A DNA stretch of 36,047 bases, from the NCBI GenBank assembly GCA_001791045.1, contig MGDT01000002.1, positions 1 through 36,047 on the forward strand. The letters run 5' to 3'. Position 1 is the stretch's first letter; the number at the start of each line of letters is the position of its first letter. Under the pieces are notes generated by a model. That model saw nothing but the letters and a program-made list of their open reading frames with translations. It had not been told where the DNA came from and ran no database searches. This document shows positions 7,604 to 23,848 of the stretch, piece after piece. This stretch comes from Candidatus Uhrbacteria bacterium RIFCSPHIGHO2_01_FULL_63_20 (GTDB lineage: Bacteria > Patescibacteriota > Patescibacteriia > UBA9934 > GWF2-40-263). A program made the position numbers and the translations under genes.

Positions 7604-8431
7604 CTACTTTCGAGAAATGGAACGGAAGAATTCGTCGAATAGGTTCAGCCCAGCGAAGAAAGAGAGCTTGGACTTAGGCGTACTTTCAAGGAGCGCCTTA
7701 ACCTTGACCTTTCCCTGCTCGTCACGCGTCTGGATCTCCTTGCTCGAAAGTCCGTTCATGTCCTCGAGCCAAGCGTTGATCCCGACCACCTCCTTGGCCG
7801 ATGCCGGGACGCCATACCAGCCGTAGACGATCATGTCGCTCGTCGGGTCGTACAGCGAAACGTGATACACCGGATACGCGCCCGCTGCCTGCCCTTGGAG
7901 GTTGTAGAACGAGATGCCCCGGAACGTGCCGTCGGCGCTCGCGAAATACTGCAGCGAGGCGCGGACCTGCGAATACCCGAGGAACTCTCCGACTCCGGCC
8001 TCGAAGTTCGCCCGGTCCGCGGCCGTGACGGCCTTATGCTCGTAGGCCCCCTTGAGAACCTCGAGCGCGGCGGGGCGGTCTTCATGCGCGATCACATATC
8101 CTTCGTCCGGCGACGGCCCTTTCAACCATTCGCTCACATGGATCGCCCCCAAGCCGACATTCTGCGAAACGGAGGTGGTCACGTCATAGTTCGTGTACTG
8201 CGGGACCGGGACGTAGGCCTGGACGGTCCAGCCTGCCGGAATCTTCGCCGTGACGGCAGGAGAGAACTGCAGGGTGTCGGGGCCGGTCTGCGCTGGAGGC
8301 CTTTCCTGCGTTTCCCAAGCCGTCGTCATGTCCGGGACGTCCGTCACGGCCGGGGACGCGGGAGCGCATCCTGCCCCCAAGAACATGGAGGCGCCGAGGA
8401 TGGAGGCAAGCAACTGTTTCTTTGAAATCAT
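7604..8431 (-). CDS. Lipoprotein of unknown function
   Basis: MISKKQLLASILGASMFLGAGCAPASP: signal peptide with lipobox LGAGC. Confidence 0.75.
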   Translation of the reverse strand: MISKKQLLASILGASMFLGAGCAPASPAVTDVPDMTTAWETQERPPAQTGPDTLQFSPAVTAKIPAGWTVQAYVPVPQYTNYDVTTSVSQNVGLGAIHVSEWLKGPSPDEGYVIAHEDRPAALEVLKGAYEHKAVTAADRANFEAGVGEFLGYSQVRASLQYFASADGTFRGISFYNLQGQAAGAYPVYHVSLYDPTSDMIVYGWYGVPASAKEVVGINAWLEDMNGLSSKEIQTRDEQGKVKVKALLESTPKSKLSFFAGLNLFDEFFRSISRK

Positions 8432-8468
8432 ATCGCTCAATAAGATTAATCCGGAATCCTTCGAGCAA

Positions 8469-8497
8469 AACCACCCCACGAGGGGCGGTTTTTTCTC
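8469..8497 (-). terminator. Terminator after rpoC
   Basis: CCGCCCCtcgtGGGGTGG followed by TTTTGC on the minus strand; AAAACC on one side and GGTTTTTT on the other. Confidence 0.6.
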
Positions 8498-8500
8498 GGG

Positions 8501-12430
<3,930 letters not shown>

Positions 12431-12440
12431 ATGGGCGGCG

Positions 12441-15698
<3,258 letters not shown>

Positions 15699-15861
15699 AG
15701 GGGGATTATCAGGGCTCAAAAAACAAAACGCACCGGGCCCAAGGCCTGGTGGTTCATTGGTTGTTTACGGCGGATGCGGACATCTGGAAAACGGTTAGTT
15801 CCCTAGAGTTCCGCGTGTCCCGGTAGACCGATCTGCCGAAAACGGAGATACGCTTGGCCGG

Positions 15862-15890
15862 AGAGTACCAAAGGGCGAAAAAGGCGTCAA
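15862..15890 (-). promoter_or_regulatory. Promoter for rpoBC
   Basis: Minus strand TTGACG (15885-15890), 17 bp, TACTCT (15862-15867). Confidence 0.7.
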
Positions 15891-16138
15891 GTTACCTTCC
15901 TTAGGCTGCAAGGGATGGCCACGGTTTTCGAAGAGCCGGATGAGCATCTGCCAAGCGTCGAGGAGAGAGATTTTGCCCGGTTGCCCAGGCGAAACGCTTG
16001 CGACCGTCACCCGACGGAACCGTACCACCCTTCGCAGCCTGCGAAAGGCGACCTGCTGGTACCTTACACCTCTATCGTTCGAAAAGGACAATCGGTGCGG
16101 TCCGGGAGAGGAGTTCCTCCCCCGGACCGCGAGACGCT

Positions 16139-16834
16139 TCAGGACGCGTTGCGGCGTCGCGTCGGCAGCTCCTCGATGTGCATGAATCGCGACTTGCCGA
16201 GCCTCGCTTCGACGCCGACCGCCCTGTCCTTCTGCTTGAAGTCCTTGGCGACCTGCTTCGTGAGCTTGGCTTCCTCGGCGACGATCGCTTCGTGCGCGCG
16301 GAAGGCCATGGAGCCGAACGACGCATCCTTCGACTCGCGCAGGTCGTCCGAGCCGTGCCGCAGAGGCTGCGGACGGGGCTTGGGCAACGCGACCCGCTGG
16401 ACCGTGACGGCGCGGGCGAGCGCGACGAAACCGCCGTCGTACGCCTCGACCTGCTCGGGATGAAGGACCGTGGTCCTCCAATCGAGCAGCTCGGTCGCCT
16501 CGAGCCGCGCGCACCGCCTTCGCCGCTCCTCTTGCGCGAGCAGCCGTTGCGCCACCTCGACGACCGCCCGGATGACGCGATCGGTGTCCTTGCGGATCCG
16601 ATCCTGTCCGATCACCTTGCGGATCGTCTCGGCGGCCCCCTCAGGCAAACCGGCCGTGAGCCGGACGCGGCCGGCGAGCCGGCAGCCATGGCAGACGTCG
16701 CGGCCGTCCACCTTCGCCATCATGGGCATCGTCGCGATGCGCTTTTTCGTGGAAGGATCGATCACCCCCTCGATGACCGCCCCTTCCGGCCAGGCATTCA
16801 AGCAGCCTGGAACGGAACAACGAACTTTCTTCAT
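16139..16834 (-). CDS. Hypothetical protein with Cys4 zinc-finger-like N-terminus
   Basis: MKKVRCSVPGCLNAW...DVCHGC; strong SD-like GAGGTGAGGG before ATG. Confidence 0.65.
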   Translation of the reverse strand: MKKVRCSVPGCLNAWPEGAVIEGVIDPSTKKRIATMPMMAKVDGRDVCHGCRLAGRVRLTAGLPEGAAETIRKVIGQDRIRKDTDRVIRAVVEVAQRLLAQEERRRRCARLEATELLDWRTTVLHPEQVEAYDGGFVALARAVTVQRVALPKPRPQPLRHGSDDLRESKDASFGSMAFRAHEAIVAEEAKLTKQVAKDFKQKDRAVGVEARLGKSRFMHIEELPTRRRNAS

Positions 16835-16837
16835 CCC

Positions 16838-17143
16838 TCACCTCGTCTCTGAAGCATGTCGTGAACCGGGAATGCGCCGAATTGGCCGTTTCCCGGCATC
16901 TGGCCCCTTCAAGAAAGGGACAGGTGTCGGGATTCGGTCGGATGGTACGCCCGGGAACGGGCCTTGTCGAGGCATATCAAAACCCGTACGTGAAGGAGGA
17001 GGAGTCCGCCCAGTGACCGGCAAAGCCAGTGTAAGCGGCGGATGCGAACCCTGCGGTGCGAGAGCAGCCGGAGCCGCTGTCGCATCGGGGCCGTATCCAC
17101 GTCCGTTCTCCGCATACAAGCTGCGGACAACGGGGCGTTTCAT
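16838..17143 (-). CDS. Small hypothetical protein, tightly coupled to 16139-16834
   Basis: MKRPVVRSLYAENGRGYG... with GGAGG upstream of ATG; stop 3 nt before the next ATG. Confidence 0.4.
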   Translation of the reverse strand: MKRPVVRSLYAENGRGYGPDATAAPAALAPQGSHPPLTLALPVTGRTPPPSRTGFDMPRQGPFPGVPSDRIPTPVPFLKGPDAGKRPIRRIPGSRHASETR

Positions 17144-17191
17144 GTCCTCAATCCTCCACGCACGGGTTTCAATGATCTCCATTTTAGGAAG

Positions 17192-17301
17192 AAAAAACCG
17201 TTTTTGCCGGAGAGATTGGCGGATTTCGCCAGCAAAAACGGTGGTTCCTTGTCCCCGACGACTCTCTCCAGAAACGCCGGGCACGACGGTGGAATTGTGA
17301 A
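17192..17301 (-). ncRNA. Candidate small RNA or attenuated 5' leader
   Basis: Minus strand promoter, internal hairpin CCCGGCG/CGTCGGG, then CCGTTTTTGC...GCAAAAACGG followed by TTTTTT. Confidence 0.55.
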
Positions 17302-17307
17302 CAGGCT

Positions 17308-17336
17308 AATCTAGCAGGAAAAACGGATTCCGTCAA
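17308..17336 (-). promoter_or_regulatory. Promoter for the candidate sRNA/leader
   Basis: TTGACG (17331-17336), 17 bp, TAGATT (17308-17313). Confidence 0.65.
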
Positions 17337-17349
17337 GGAGCTTCGCGAA

Positions 17350-17381
17350 GCAAAAGGCGCCCAAAGTGGGCGCCGTGGAGG
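17350..17381 (-). terminator. Terminator
   Basis: GGCGCCCA-ctt-TGGGCGCC followed by TTTTGCTT on minus strand. Confidence 0.75.
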
Positions 17382-17387
17382 GCCGCG

Positions 17388-17756
17388 TCAGGGACGCGGT
17401 TTGCGCAGGGGCCGCCGGATCGGGACGATCCGGACGGTCCCGGCGCGGACCGTCGCGGCCGGCGGCGGTTCATACGCGAGGCGGGGCGTGACCGACGGGA
17501 TGGTCCCGTCGGATCGGCGGACCACCCGGACGCGGGCGGGCGTATCCCCGCGAGGCGCGTTTCGGATGGCTCGATGGCGGTCGATGGTCGCGATGACCTG
17601 CGCTTCGACCCGGTTATGGAACGGAATGCCGACCTGTTTCACGAATCCCCCTGTGCCCTGCCGGCAGCAGGACAGGTTCGTCCCCAGCATGGAGACGCCC
17701 GAAGCGTACTCCCCATCCACAGGGGCGTCAATCGCCTCCCCCGACGCCGATTTCAT
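17388..17756 (-). CDS. Hypothetical protein (alternative start near 17690)
   Basis: ORF ending just before a minus-strand terminator; no recognised family. Confidence 0.4.
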   Translation of the reverse strand: MKSASGEAIDAPVDGEYASGVSMLGTNLSCCRQGTGGFVKQVGIPFHNRVEAQVIATIDRHRAIRNAPRGDTPARVRVVRRSDGTIPSVTPRLAYEPPPAATVRAGTVRIVPIRRPLRKPRP

Positions 17757-17773
17757 GCTAAAATGCCAACGCT

Positions 17774-20062
17774 ATGGCACGAAAACGGAAGCGGAAGCAG
17801 GAAGAAGAGGAGGAACAGGGCTATTTCGAGGTCAATCCGGAGACCAAACGAGGGATCCTGGTGGTGGCGCTGTTCGCCGCTTCCGCCCTCATGTTCCTGT
17901 CGTTCTTCCACGTCGCCGGCTCCATGGGAGCCTGGATCGACGGGACCCTCTCTTCCTTCTTCGGCTGGGACCGGTTCCTGCTCCCCGTGATCCTGATCGT
18001 GGTGGGCGCCACCCACGTGTTCCCCGAGCGCGGGTCGCTCTCGGGGTGGAATTACCTCGGGTTCCTGTTCTTCTTCCTGGCCTTCAACACGCTGATCAAC
18101 CTCATCCTGGTGAACCGCCCCGAGCCGTTCACCACCGACCTCGCGGCGGCCGGGGGGTGGCTGGGCCAGCTGCTCGGGATCGTCCTTCCCTCGGCCATCG
18201 GGTACGTGGGGGCCCTCATCGTGTCGGCATCGCTCCTCGTCGTATCCGTGCTCCTCATCTTCAACACCTCGCTGCGCCGCCTCATCGGCGTGCACGAACA
18301 CCTCACCGGCTGGTTCGGGGCGAAGCTGCACCAGGAGACGCTCGAACCGCGGGAGGTCGAGGTGAACGAAGAGCTTGCGGATGAAGAAGGGGTTGAGGAG
18401 GAAGAGGGAGAAGACGAGGACGCGGAGGAAGAGGAGACGAAGCGTCCGGCGCGACCGGTCGCGATGCCCGTGGGCGAGAAAGCCCTGCTCGTGAAAGAAC
18501 GCCGCGAGGTGATCATCCCGGTGGACCTGCTTGAAAAGCGCGCGGGCAAAGCCGATTCCGGCGACATCGAGCACCGCAAATCGGTGATCCAAAAGACGTT
18601 CGAGCAGTTCGGCATCGAGGTGGAAATGGGCGAGACCGCGGTGGGTCCCACCGTGACCCAGTTCACGCTGCGCCCGGCCCAGGGCGTGAAGCTCGCGCGC
18701 ATCGTGGGGTTGCAAAACGACCTGGCGCTCGCGCTGGAAGCGCACCCCATCCGCATCGAGGCGCCCATCCCGGGCAAGGCGCTGGTAGGCATCGAAGTGC
18801 CCAACCGCGCCGCGGCGACCGTGTCCTTGCGCGAGCTTATCGAGAGCAAGCCCTTCCAGACCCGCTCCACCGACCTTTCCCTCCCGCTGGGCAAGGACGT
18901 GTCCGGCAACGTCTCCGTGATCGCGCTCGACAAGATGCCGCACATGCTGGTCGCCGGGGCCACAGGGAGCGGCAAATCCGTGGCGCTCAACACGTTCATC
19001 CTGTCCCTGTTGTACGAGAACGGGCCGGATGACCTCAAGCTCGTGCTCATCGACCCCAAACGCGTGGAAATGGGGGTGTACGAAGGGATCCCGCACCTGC
19101 TGGTGCCGCCCATCACCAAGGCCGACGACACCGTGAACGCGCTCAAATGGACGGTGCGCGAGATGGAACGCCGCCTCGACGTGCTGTCGAAGTTCGGCGC
19201 GCGCGACATCAACTCGTTCAACGCTCGGGCCGAGGAGCGCATGCCCAAGATCGTGGTGGTGATCGACGAGCTCGCGGACCTCATGCAGACCAGCGGCCGC
19301 GAGGTCGAGGCGCTCGTGGTGCGCATCGCCCAGATGGCCCGCGCCGTGGGGATCCACCTCATCCTCGCCACCCAGCGCCCCAGCGTGGACGTGATCACCG
19401 GGCTCATCAAGGCGAACGTCCCGGCGCGCATCGCCTTCGCGGTCGCCTCCCAGATGGACTCACGCACCATCCTCGACGCCTCGGGCGCCGAGAAGCTGCT
19501 GGGCCGCGGCGACATGCTGTTCACCTGCGCCGAACTCTCCAAACCGCGCCGCCTGCAAGGCGCGTACGTCTCCGAGGAGGAGTGCGCCAAGGTGGTGTCG
19601 TTCCTCAAGAAGGAAGGGGTGCCTGACTACAACTATGCCATCACGAAACCGGCGCCCAACGGCGGAAGCGTCTTCGGCGGCAACGAGGACGACGATCCCC
19701 TCTTGAACGACGCCGTGCAGGCCGTGATCCAGGCCGGACGCGCCTCGACGTCGCTCCTGCAACGCCGTCTCAAGGTGGGATACGGCCGCGCCGCGCGCAT
19801 CATGGACCTTATGGAGGAGAAAGGGATCATCGGGCCGGGCGAAGGGGCCAAGCCGCGCGAGATCCTGGTGGACGAATGGCCGCCCGAGGGGGTCCAGGAG
19901 GAGCCAGGGGAGCTTGAAGGGCTTGGGGAAGATGGGGAGGAAACGGAAGAGAAAGGGGAAGAAAACGAGGACGAAGGCAACGAACGGGCCGGAGGAGACG
20001 ATGAAGGTGGGGATGAAGAGATTGAAGAAGACGAGGAAGAGGAGCAGAATGGAAAGGGATAA
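17774..20062 (+). CDS. ftsK: DNA translocase FtsK/SpoIIIE
   Basis: LVAGATGSGKSVALNTFILSLLY, LKLVLIDPKRVEMGVYEGIPHLL, KIVVVIDELADLMQTSGREVE, ILATQRPSVDVITGLIKAN; gamma domain LLQRRLKVGYGRAARIMDLMEEKGIIGP. Confidence 0.97.
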   Translation: MARKRKRKQEEEEEQGYFEVNPETKRGILVVALFAASALMFLSFFHVAGSMGAWIDGTLSSFFGWDRFLLPVILIVVGATHVFPERGSLSGWNYLGFLFFFLAFNTLINLILVNRPEPFTTDLAAAGGWLGQLLGIVLPSAIGYVGALIVSASLLVVSVLLIFNTSLRRLIGVHEHLTGWFGAKLHQETLEPREVEVNEELADEEGVEEEEGEDEDAEEEETKRPARPVAMPVGEKALLVKERREVIIPVDLLEKRAGKADSGDIEHRKSVIQKTFEQFGIEVEMGETAVGPTVTQFTLRPAQGVKLARIVGLQNDLALALEAHPIRIEAPIPGKALVGIEVPNRAAATVSLRELIESKPFQTRSTDLSLPLGKDVSGNVSVIALDKMPHMLVAGATGSGKSVALNTFILSLLYENGPDDLKLVLIDPKRVEMGVYEGIPHLLVPPITKADDTVNALKWTVREMERRLDVLSKFGARDINSFNARAEERMPKIVVVIDELADLMQTSGREVEALVVRIAQMARAVGIHLILATQRPSVDVITGLIKANVPARIAFAVASQMDSRTILDASGAEKLLGRGDMLFTCAELSKPRRLQGAYVSEEECAKVVSFLKKEGVPDYNYAITKPAPNGGSVFGGNEDDDPLLNDAVQAVIQAGRASTSLLQRRLKVGYGRAARIMDLMEEKGIIGPGEGAKPREILVDEWPPEGVQEEPGELEGLGEDGEETEEKGEENEDEGNERAGGDDEGGDEEIEEDEEEEQNGKG

Positions 20063-20099
20063 GGAGGCACGAGGCCTTGTTGGGGCCTTGAACGTGGGC

Positions 20100-20807
20100 A
20101 TGAGTTTCGTCATCAGGCAACTGAATGACAGCGGAACCGTTGGAGGCGCCTTGCACGCGATGCGCAAGGCGGCTGGTTGGACGCTGTCCGAAATGGCCGC
20201 GAAGACCAAGATCCCTAAGCCGGTGCTCGACGCGATCGAACGCGACGCCCACGACCGCCTCCCCGCGCCCCTCTACGCCCGGCAGTATCTCAAGACCTAC
20301 GCAAAGGCCCTGGGCGTGGACCCCGACTATCATCTGCGCCGGTTCGATGCCGAGCGCGGCACCTGCGACTTCTTGGACGCCGCTCGGCTCCCCATCGAGC
20401 GCACGCGCGCGAGCCAGCTGTTCGTGACGAGCAAGGTGCTCAAGGTCGCCGGGTTCGCGGCCGTGGTGCTCTCGGTGTGCGGCTACCTTGGCTGGCAGAT
20501 CCAGGGGATCGTGGCCGCGCCGGACCTGGCCCTCACCTCCCCCGCGGACGGGTTCACCACGGAGGAAGCGAGCGTCCAGGTGGAAGGCGAGGCCGAACCG
20601 GACGCGCGCGTGATCGTGAACGGGGAGCGCGTGCTCCTGTCCGCCGACGGCACCTTCTCGACCTATGTGATGCTCGAACGCGGGTTGAACGTGATCGCCG
20701 TCGAAGGAGCCAAGCGCTATTCGAAGACCGCGACCGTGTGGCGCCGCGTGATCCTGGACCAGGACAGCGGTAGGACCGCGAGCGCATCGACCTATCTCAC
20801 CCCGTAA
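20100..20807 (+). CDS. RodZ-like protein: cytoplasmic HTH, TM helix, extracellular beta domain
   Basis: ALHAMRKAAGWTLSEMAAKTKIPKPVLDAIERD..RQYLKTYAKALGVD; TM FAAVVLSVCGYLGW; start uncertain (20049 also possible). Confidence 0.75.
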   Translation: MSFVIRQLNDSGTVGGALHAMRKAAGWTLSEMAAKTKIPKPVLDAIERDAHDRLPAPLYARQYLKTYAKALGVDPDYHLRRFDAERGTCDFLDAARLPIERTRASQLFVTSKVLKVAGFAAVVLSVCGYLGWQIQGIVAAPDLALTSPADGFTTEEASVQVEGEAEPDARVIVNGERVLLSADGTFSTYVMLERGLNVIAVEGAKRYSKTATVWRRVILDQDSGRTASASTYLTP

Positions 20808-20825
20808 AAAGCCCATGTGGAAAAG

Positions 20826-20848
20826 CGGCCGGACAGGCCGTTTTTTGG
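20826..20848 (+). terminator. Terminator after RodZ-like gene
   Basis: CGGCCggacaGGCCGTTTTTT. Confidence 0.8.
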
Positions 20849-20888
20849 TCCTTGCGCCCGCGAAGAGGTCTGCTAGGCTGTGGGGACT

Positions 20889-21950
<1,062 letters not shown>

Positions 21951-21954
21951 AAAC

Positions 21955-21983
21955 AAAACCGGCCCGCGAGGGTCGGTTTTGTC
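21955..21983. terminator. Bidirectional terminator between recA and the convergent tRNA
   Basis: ACAAAACCGGCCCgcgaGGGTCGGTTTTGT. Confidence 0.75.
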
Positions 21984-21995
21984 GGTCCCGGGCCA

Positions 21996-22071
21996 TGGTG
22001 GACCCAGGGGGACTCGAACCCCCAATTTCCGATGTCAAAGCGGCCGAGGTTACCTTTACCTCCATGGGCCC
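21996..22071 (-). tRNA. tRNA or tRNA-like gene, identity unclear (best-fit anticodon TGA), CCA encoded
   Basis: 76 nt: acceptor GGGCCCA/TGGGTCC with G3:U70 and A73, D-stem GAGG/CCTC, T-arm GGGGG-TTCGAGT-CCCCC; anticodon stem GCCGC/TCGGA has two mismatches. Confidence 0.7.
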
Positions 22072-22091
22072 GGTATCCACGGGCCCTGGGA

Positions 22092-22128
22092 AAATACAAA
22101 ACGACCCCCGATGTTATCGGGCGTCGTT
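22092..22128 (-). terminator. Terminator downstream of efp
   Basis: ACGACGCCCGATaacATCGGGGGTCGTTTTGTATTTT on minus strand. Confidence 0.75.
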
Positions 22129-22223
22129 TCGCTGACACCGGATTTAAGCCCATGGAGAGGCCTCAACCGCTAATGATATTCAACCACGTAACGAAAGAAA
22201 AGTCAATGCCGATTTGTGGACAT

Positions 22224-22787
22224 CTAACCCGCCACGCGCTCGGAGTAGGCACCGTCCTCGGTGTTCACGACGATCACGTCGCCCTCGCCCACGAAGATGG
22301 GAACCTTCACCATGAGGCCGTTGTCCATGAACGCCTCCTTGGTGACGTTGCCCGAGGCGGTGTCGCCCTTCACGGCCGGTTCGGTGTTCTTGACCGTGTA
22401 CTGGATCTTCTTGGGCAGCTGCACGGTGAGCGGGAGGTCGTTATAGGTGAGGATGGTGACCTCGATCCCTTCCTTCAGGTACTTCACGTCGTCGCCGATG
22501 TCCGAGGCCGACAGCGCGACCTGCTCGTAGGACTGGTTGTCCATGAAGGTGTACAGGTTCCCGTCGGTGAACAGGTACTGCATCTTCTTGTACTGCACAT
22601 CCTCGAAGTCCAGGTTCTCGGCGGACTTGAAGTTGTTCTCCACCATCTTGCCGCTCTTGAGATTCTTCATGCGCGTGCGCACGAACGAGCTCCCCTTGCC
22701 CGGGGAGACGCGCTGGAAATCCATCACGATCCACAGGTCGCCCTCGTAGCGGATGACGGTGCCTTTCTTGATGTCGTTGGGGGACAT
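22224..22787 (-). CDS. efp: Elongation factor P
   Basis: MSPNDIKKGTVIRYEGDLWIVMDFQRVSPGKGSSFVRTRMKNLKSGKMVENNFKSAENL: EF-P with Lys in PGKG loop. Confidence 0.97.
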   Translation of the reverse strand: MSPNDIKKGTVIRYEGDLWIVMDFQRVSPGKGSSFVRTRMKNLKSGKMVENNFKSAENLDFEDVQYKKMQYLFTDGNLYTFMDNQSYEQVALSASDIGDDVKYLKEGIEVTILTYNDLPLTVQLPKKIQYTVKNTEPAVKGDTASGNVTKEAFMDNGLMVKVPIFVGEGDVIVVNTEDGAYSERVAG

Positions 22788-22794
22788 AGGGGGA

Positions 22795-22855
22795 GTGCGT
22801 AGGTGGTAGTGCGTAGGGTAGAAAATTCTACGTACTACAAACTACGTACTACGCA
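22795..22855. repeat. Imperfect palindrome made of GTAGGTGGTAG / CTACGTACTAC words filling the epmA-efp spacer
   Basis: gtgcgtaggtggtagtgcgtaggg-tagaaaattcta-cgtactacaaactacgtactacgcac. Confidence 0.8.
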
Positions 22856-23845
22856 CTAATTGAATAACCTCTTCGCCGGGAACAACAGCACGTCCCCGAT
22901 TTCCTTGGTGCCCACGCACAGCATGTGGAGCCGATCGAGCCCCAGGGCGTTGCCGTACGTCGGAGAACGGACGGATGGTAGCAGCGCGAGCAATTCCTCG
23001 TCAACGGGGAACGCTCTCTTTCCGGCCTCGCGCCGCTCCTCGATCTCCTTTTCGAACCGCCGGCGCTGTTCCGTCGCGTCGGTGAGTTCCGTGAAGCCGT
23101 TGGAGATCTCCAGCCCGTCCACGTACAGCTCCACGCGCTGCGCATACTTCCCATCCGGCGTAAGCGCCGCGAGCGCGGCCTGATACGCGGGGTAATCGTA
23201 GACGAAGGTCGGGGCGTTCCCGATCGCCGGCTCGGCTTTTGCCAGGAACAGCCGGTAGAACAGGTCGGACTCCGTATCAGAAGCGTCGTGATGGATACCG
23301 AGCCGGTCGCAGGCCTTTCGCAGCTCGTCCGACGTCGCCGAATCGAGGTCCACACCGGCCGTCTCGAGCAGAAGGTCTCGCACCCGGACGCGACGAAACA
23401 GTTGGACACCTACTTGTCCTGACCGGGACATGTGCGTGTCAAGCATTTCACGACACACATATTGGACCAACGCTTCGGTCTCATCCATCATTTCCCGATA
23501 ATCCCCGCCCTGCTTGTACCACTCGAGCATGGTGAACTCGGGATTATGGGTGCCGCCCAGGTTCTCGTCGTTTCGAAACACCCGCGCCAAGGTGAAGATC
23601 TTCTCCATTCCCTGGCCAAGCAGCTTCTTCATGGAAAACTCCGGGCTCGTGATGAGCGCTCCGGCGCGATCCTGCTCACCAGGCGCCTTCAGGACCGTCT
23701 CGAAATGCGTGAGATTGGGAGAAACATCCGGACTCGCGACGAGGGTGGGCGTTTCCACCTCCACGTAGCCCCGAGACCGAAAGAACGACCGGGTCAGGTC
23801 GTTCAATCGTTGGCGTTCGATGGCGATTTCCGCGACCGGACGCAT
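22856..23845 (-). CDS. epmA: EF-P lysyltransferase EpmA/GenX/PoxA-like (LysRS paralog without anticodon-binding domain)
   Basis: 329 aa; EVETPTLV, ALITSPEFSMKKLLGQG, ARVFRNDE..THNPEFTMLEWYK, APTFVYDYPAYQAALA, GLEISNGFTELTDATEQRRRFE, NALGLDRLHMLCVGTKEIGDVLLF; no N-terminal OB-fold. Confidence 0.88.
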   Translation of the reverse strand: MRPVAEIAIERQRLNDLTRSFFRSRGYVEVETPTLVASPDVSPNLTHFETVLKAPGEQDRAGALITSPEFSMKKLLGQGMEKIFTLARVFRNDENLGGTHNPEFTMLEWYKQGGDYREMMDETEALVQYVCREMLDTHMSRSGQVGVQLFRRVRVRDLLLETAGVDLDSATSDELRKACDRLGIHHDASDTESDLFYRLFLAKAEPAIGNAPTFVYDYPAYQAALAALTPDGKYAQRVELYVDGLEISNGFTELTDATEQRRRFEKEIEERREAGKRAFPVDEELLALLPSVRSPTYGNALGLDRLHMLCVGTKEIGDVLLFPAKRLFN

Positions 23846-23848
23846 GAC

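Noticed and set aside
15998-16852. 284-aa plus-strand ORF opposite the zinc-finger-like protein
   Set aside because: Minus-strand ORF has a strong SD, tight coupling with an upstream ORF and patterned cysteines; the plus-strand frame has none of these.
22125-22206. TTGACT box at 22201-22206 (minus) suggesting a promoter for a small RNA ending at the efp terminator
   Set aside because: No acceptable -10 at 16-18 bp (TATCAT is 22 bp away); better explained as efp 3' UTR.
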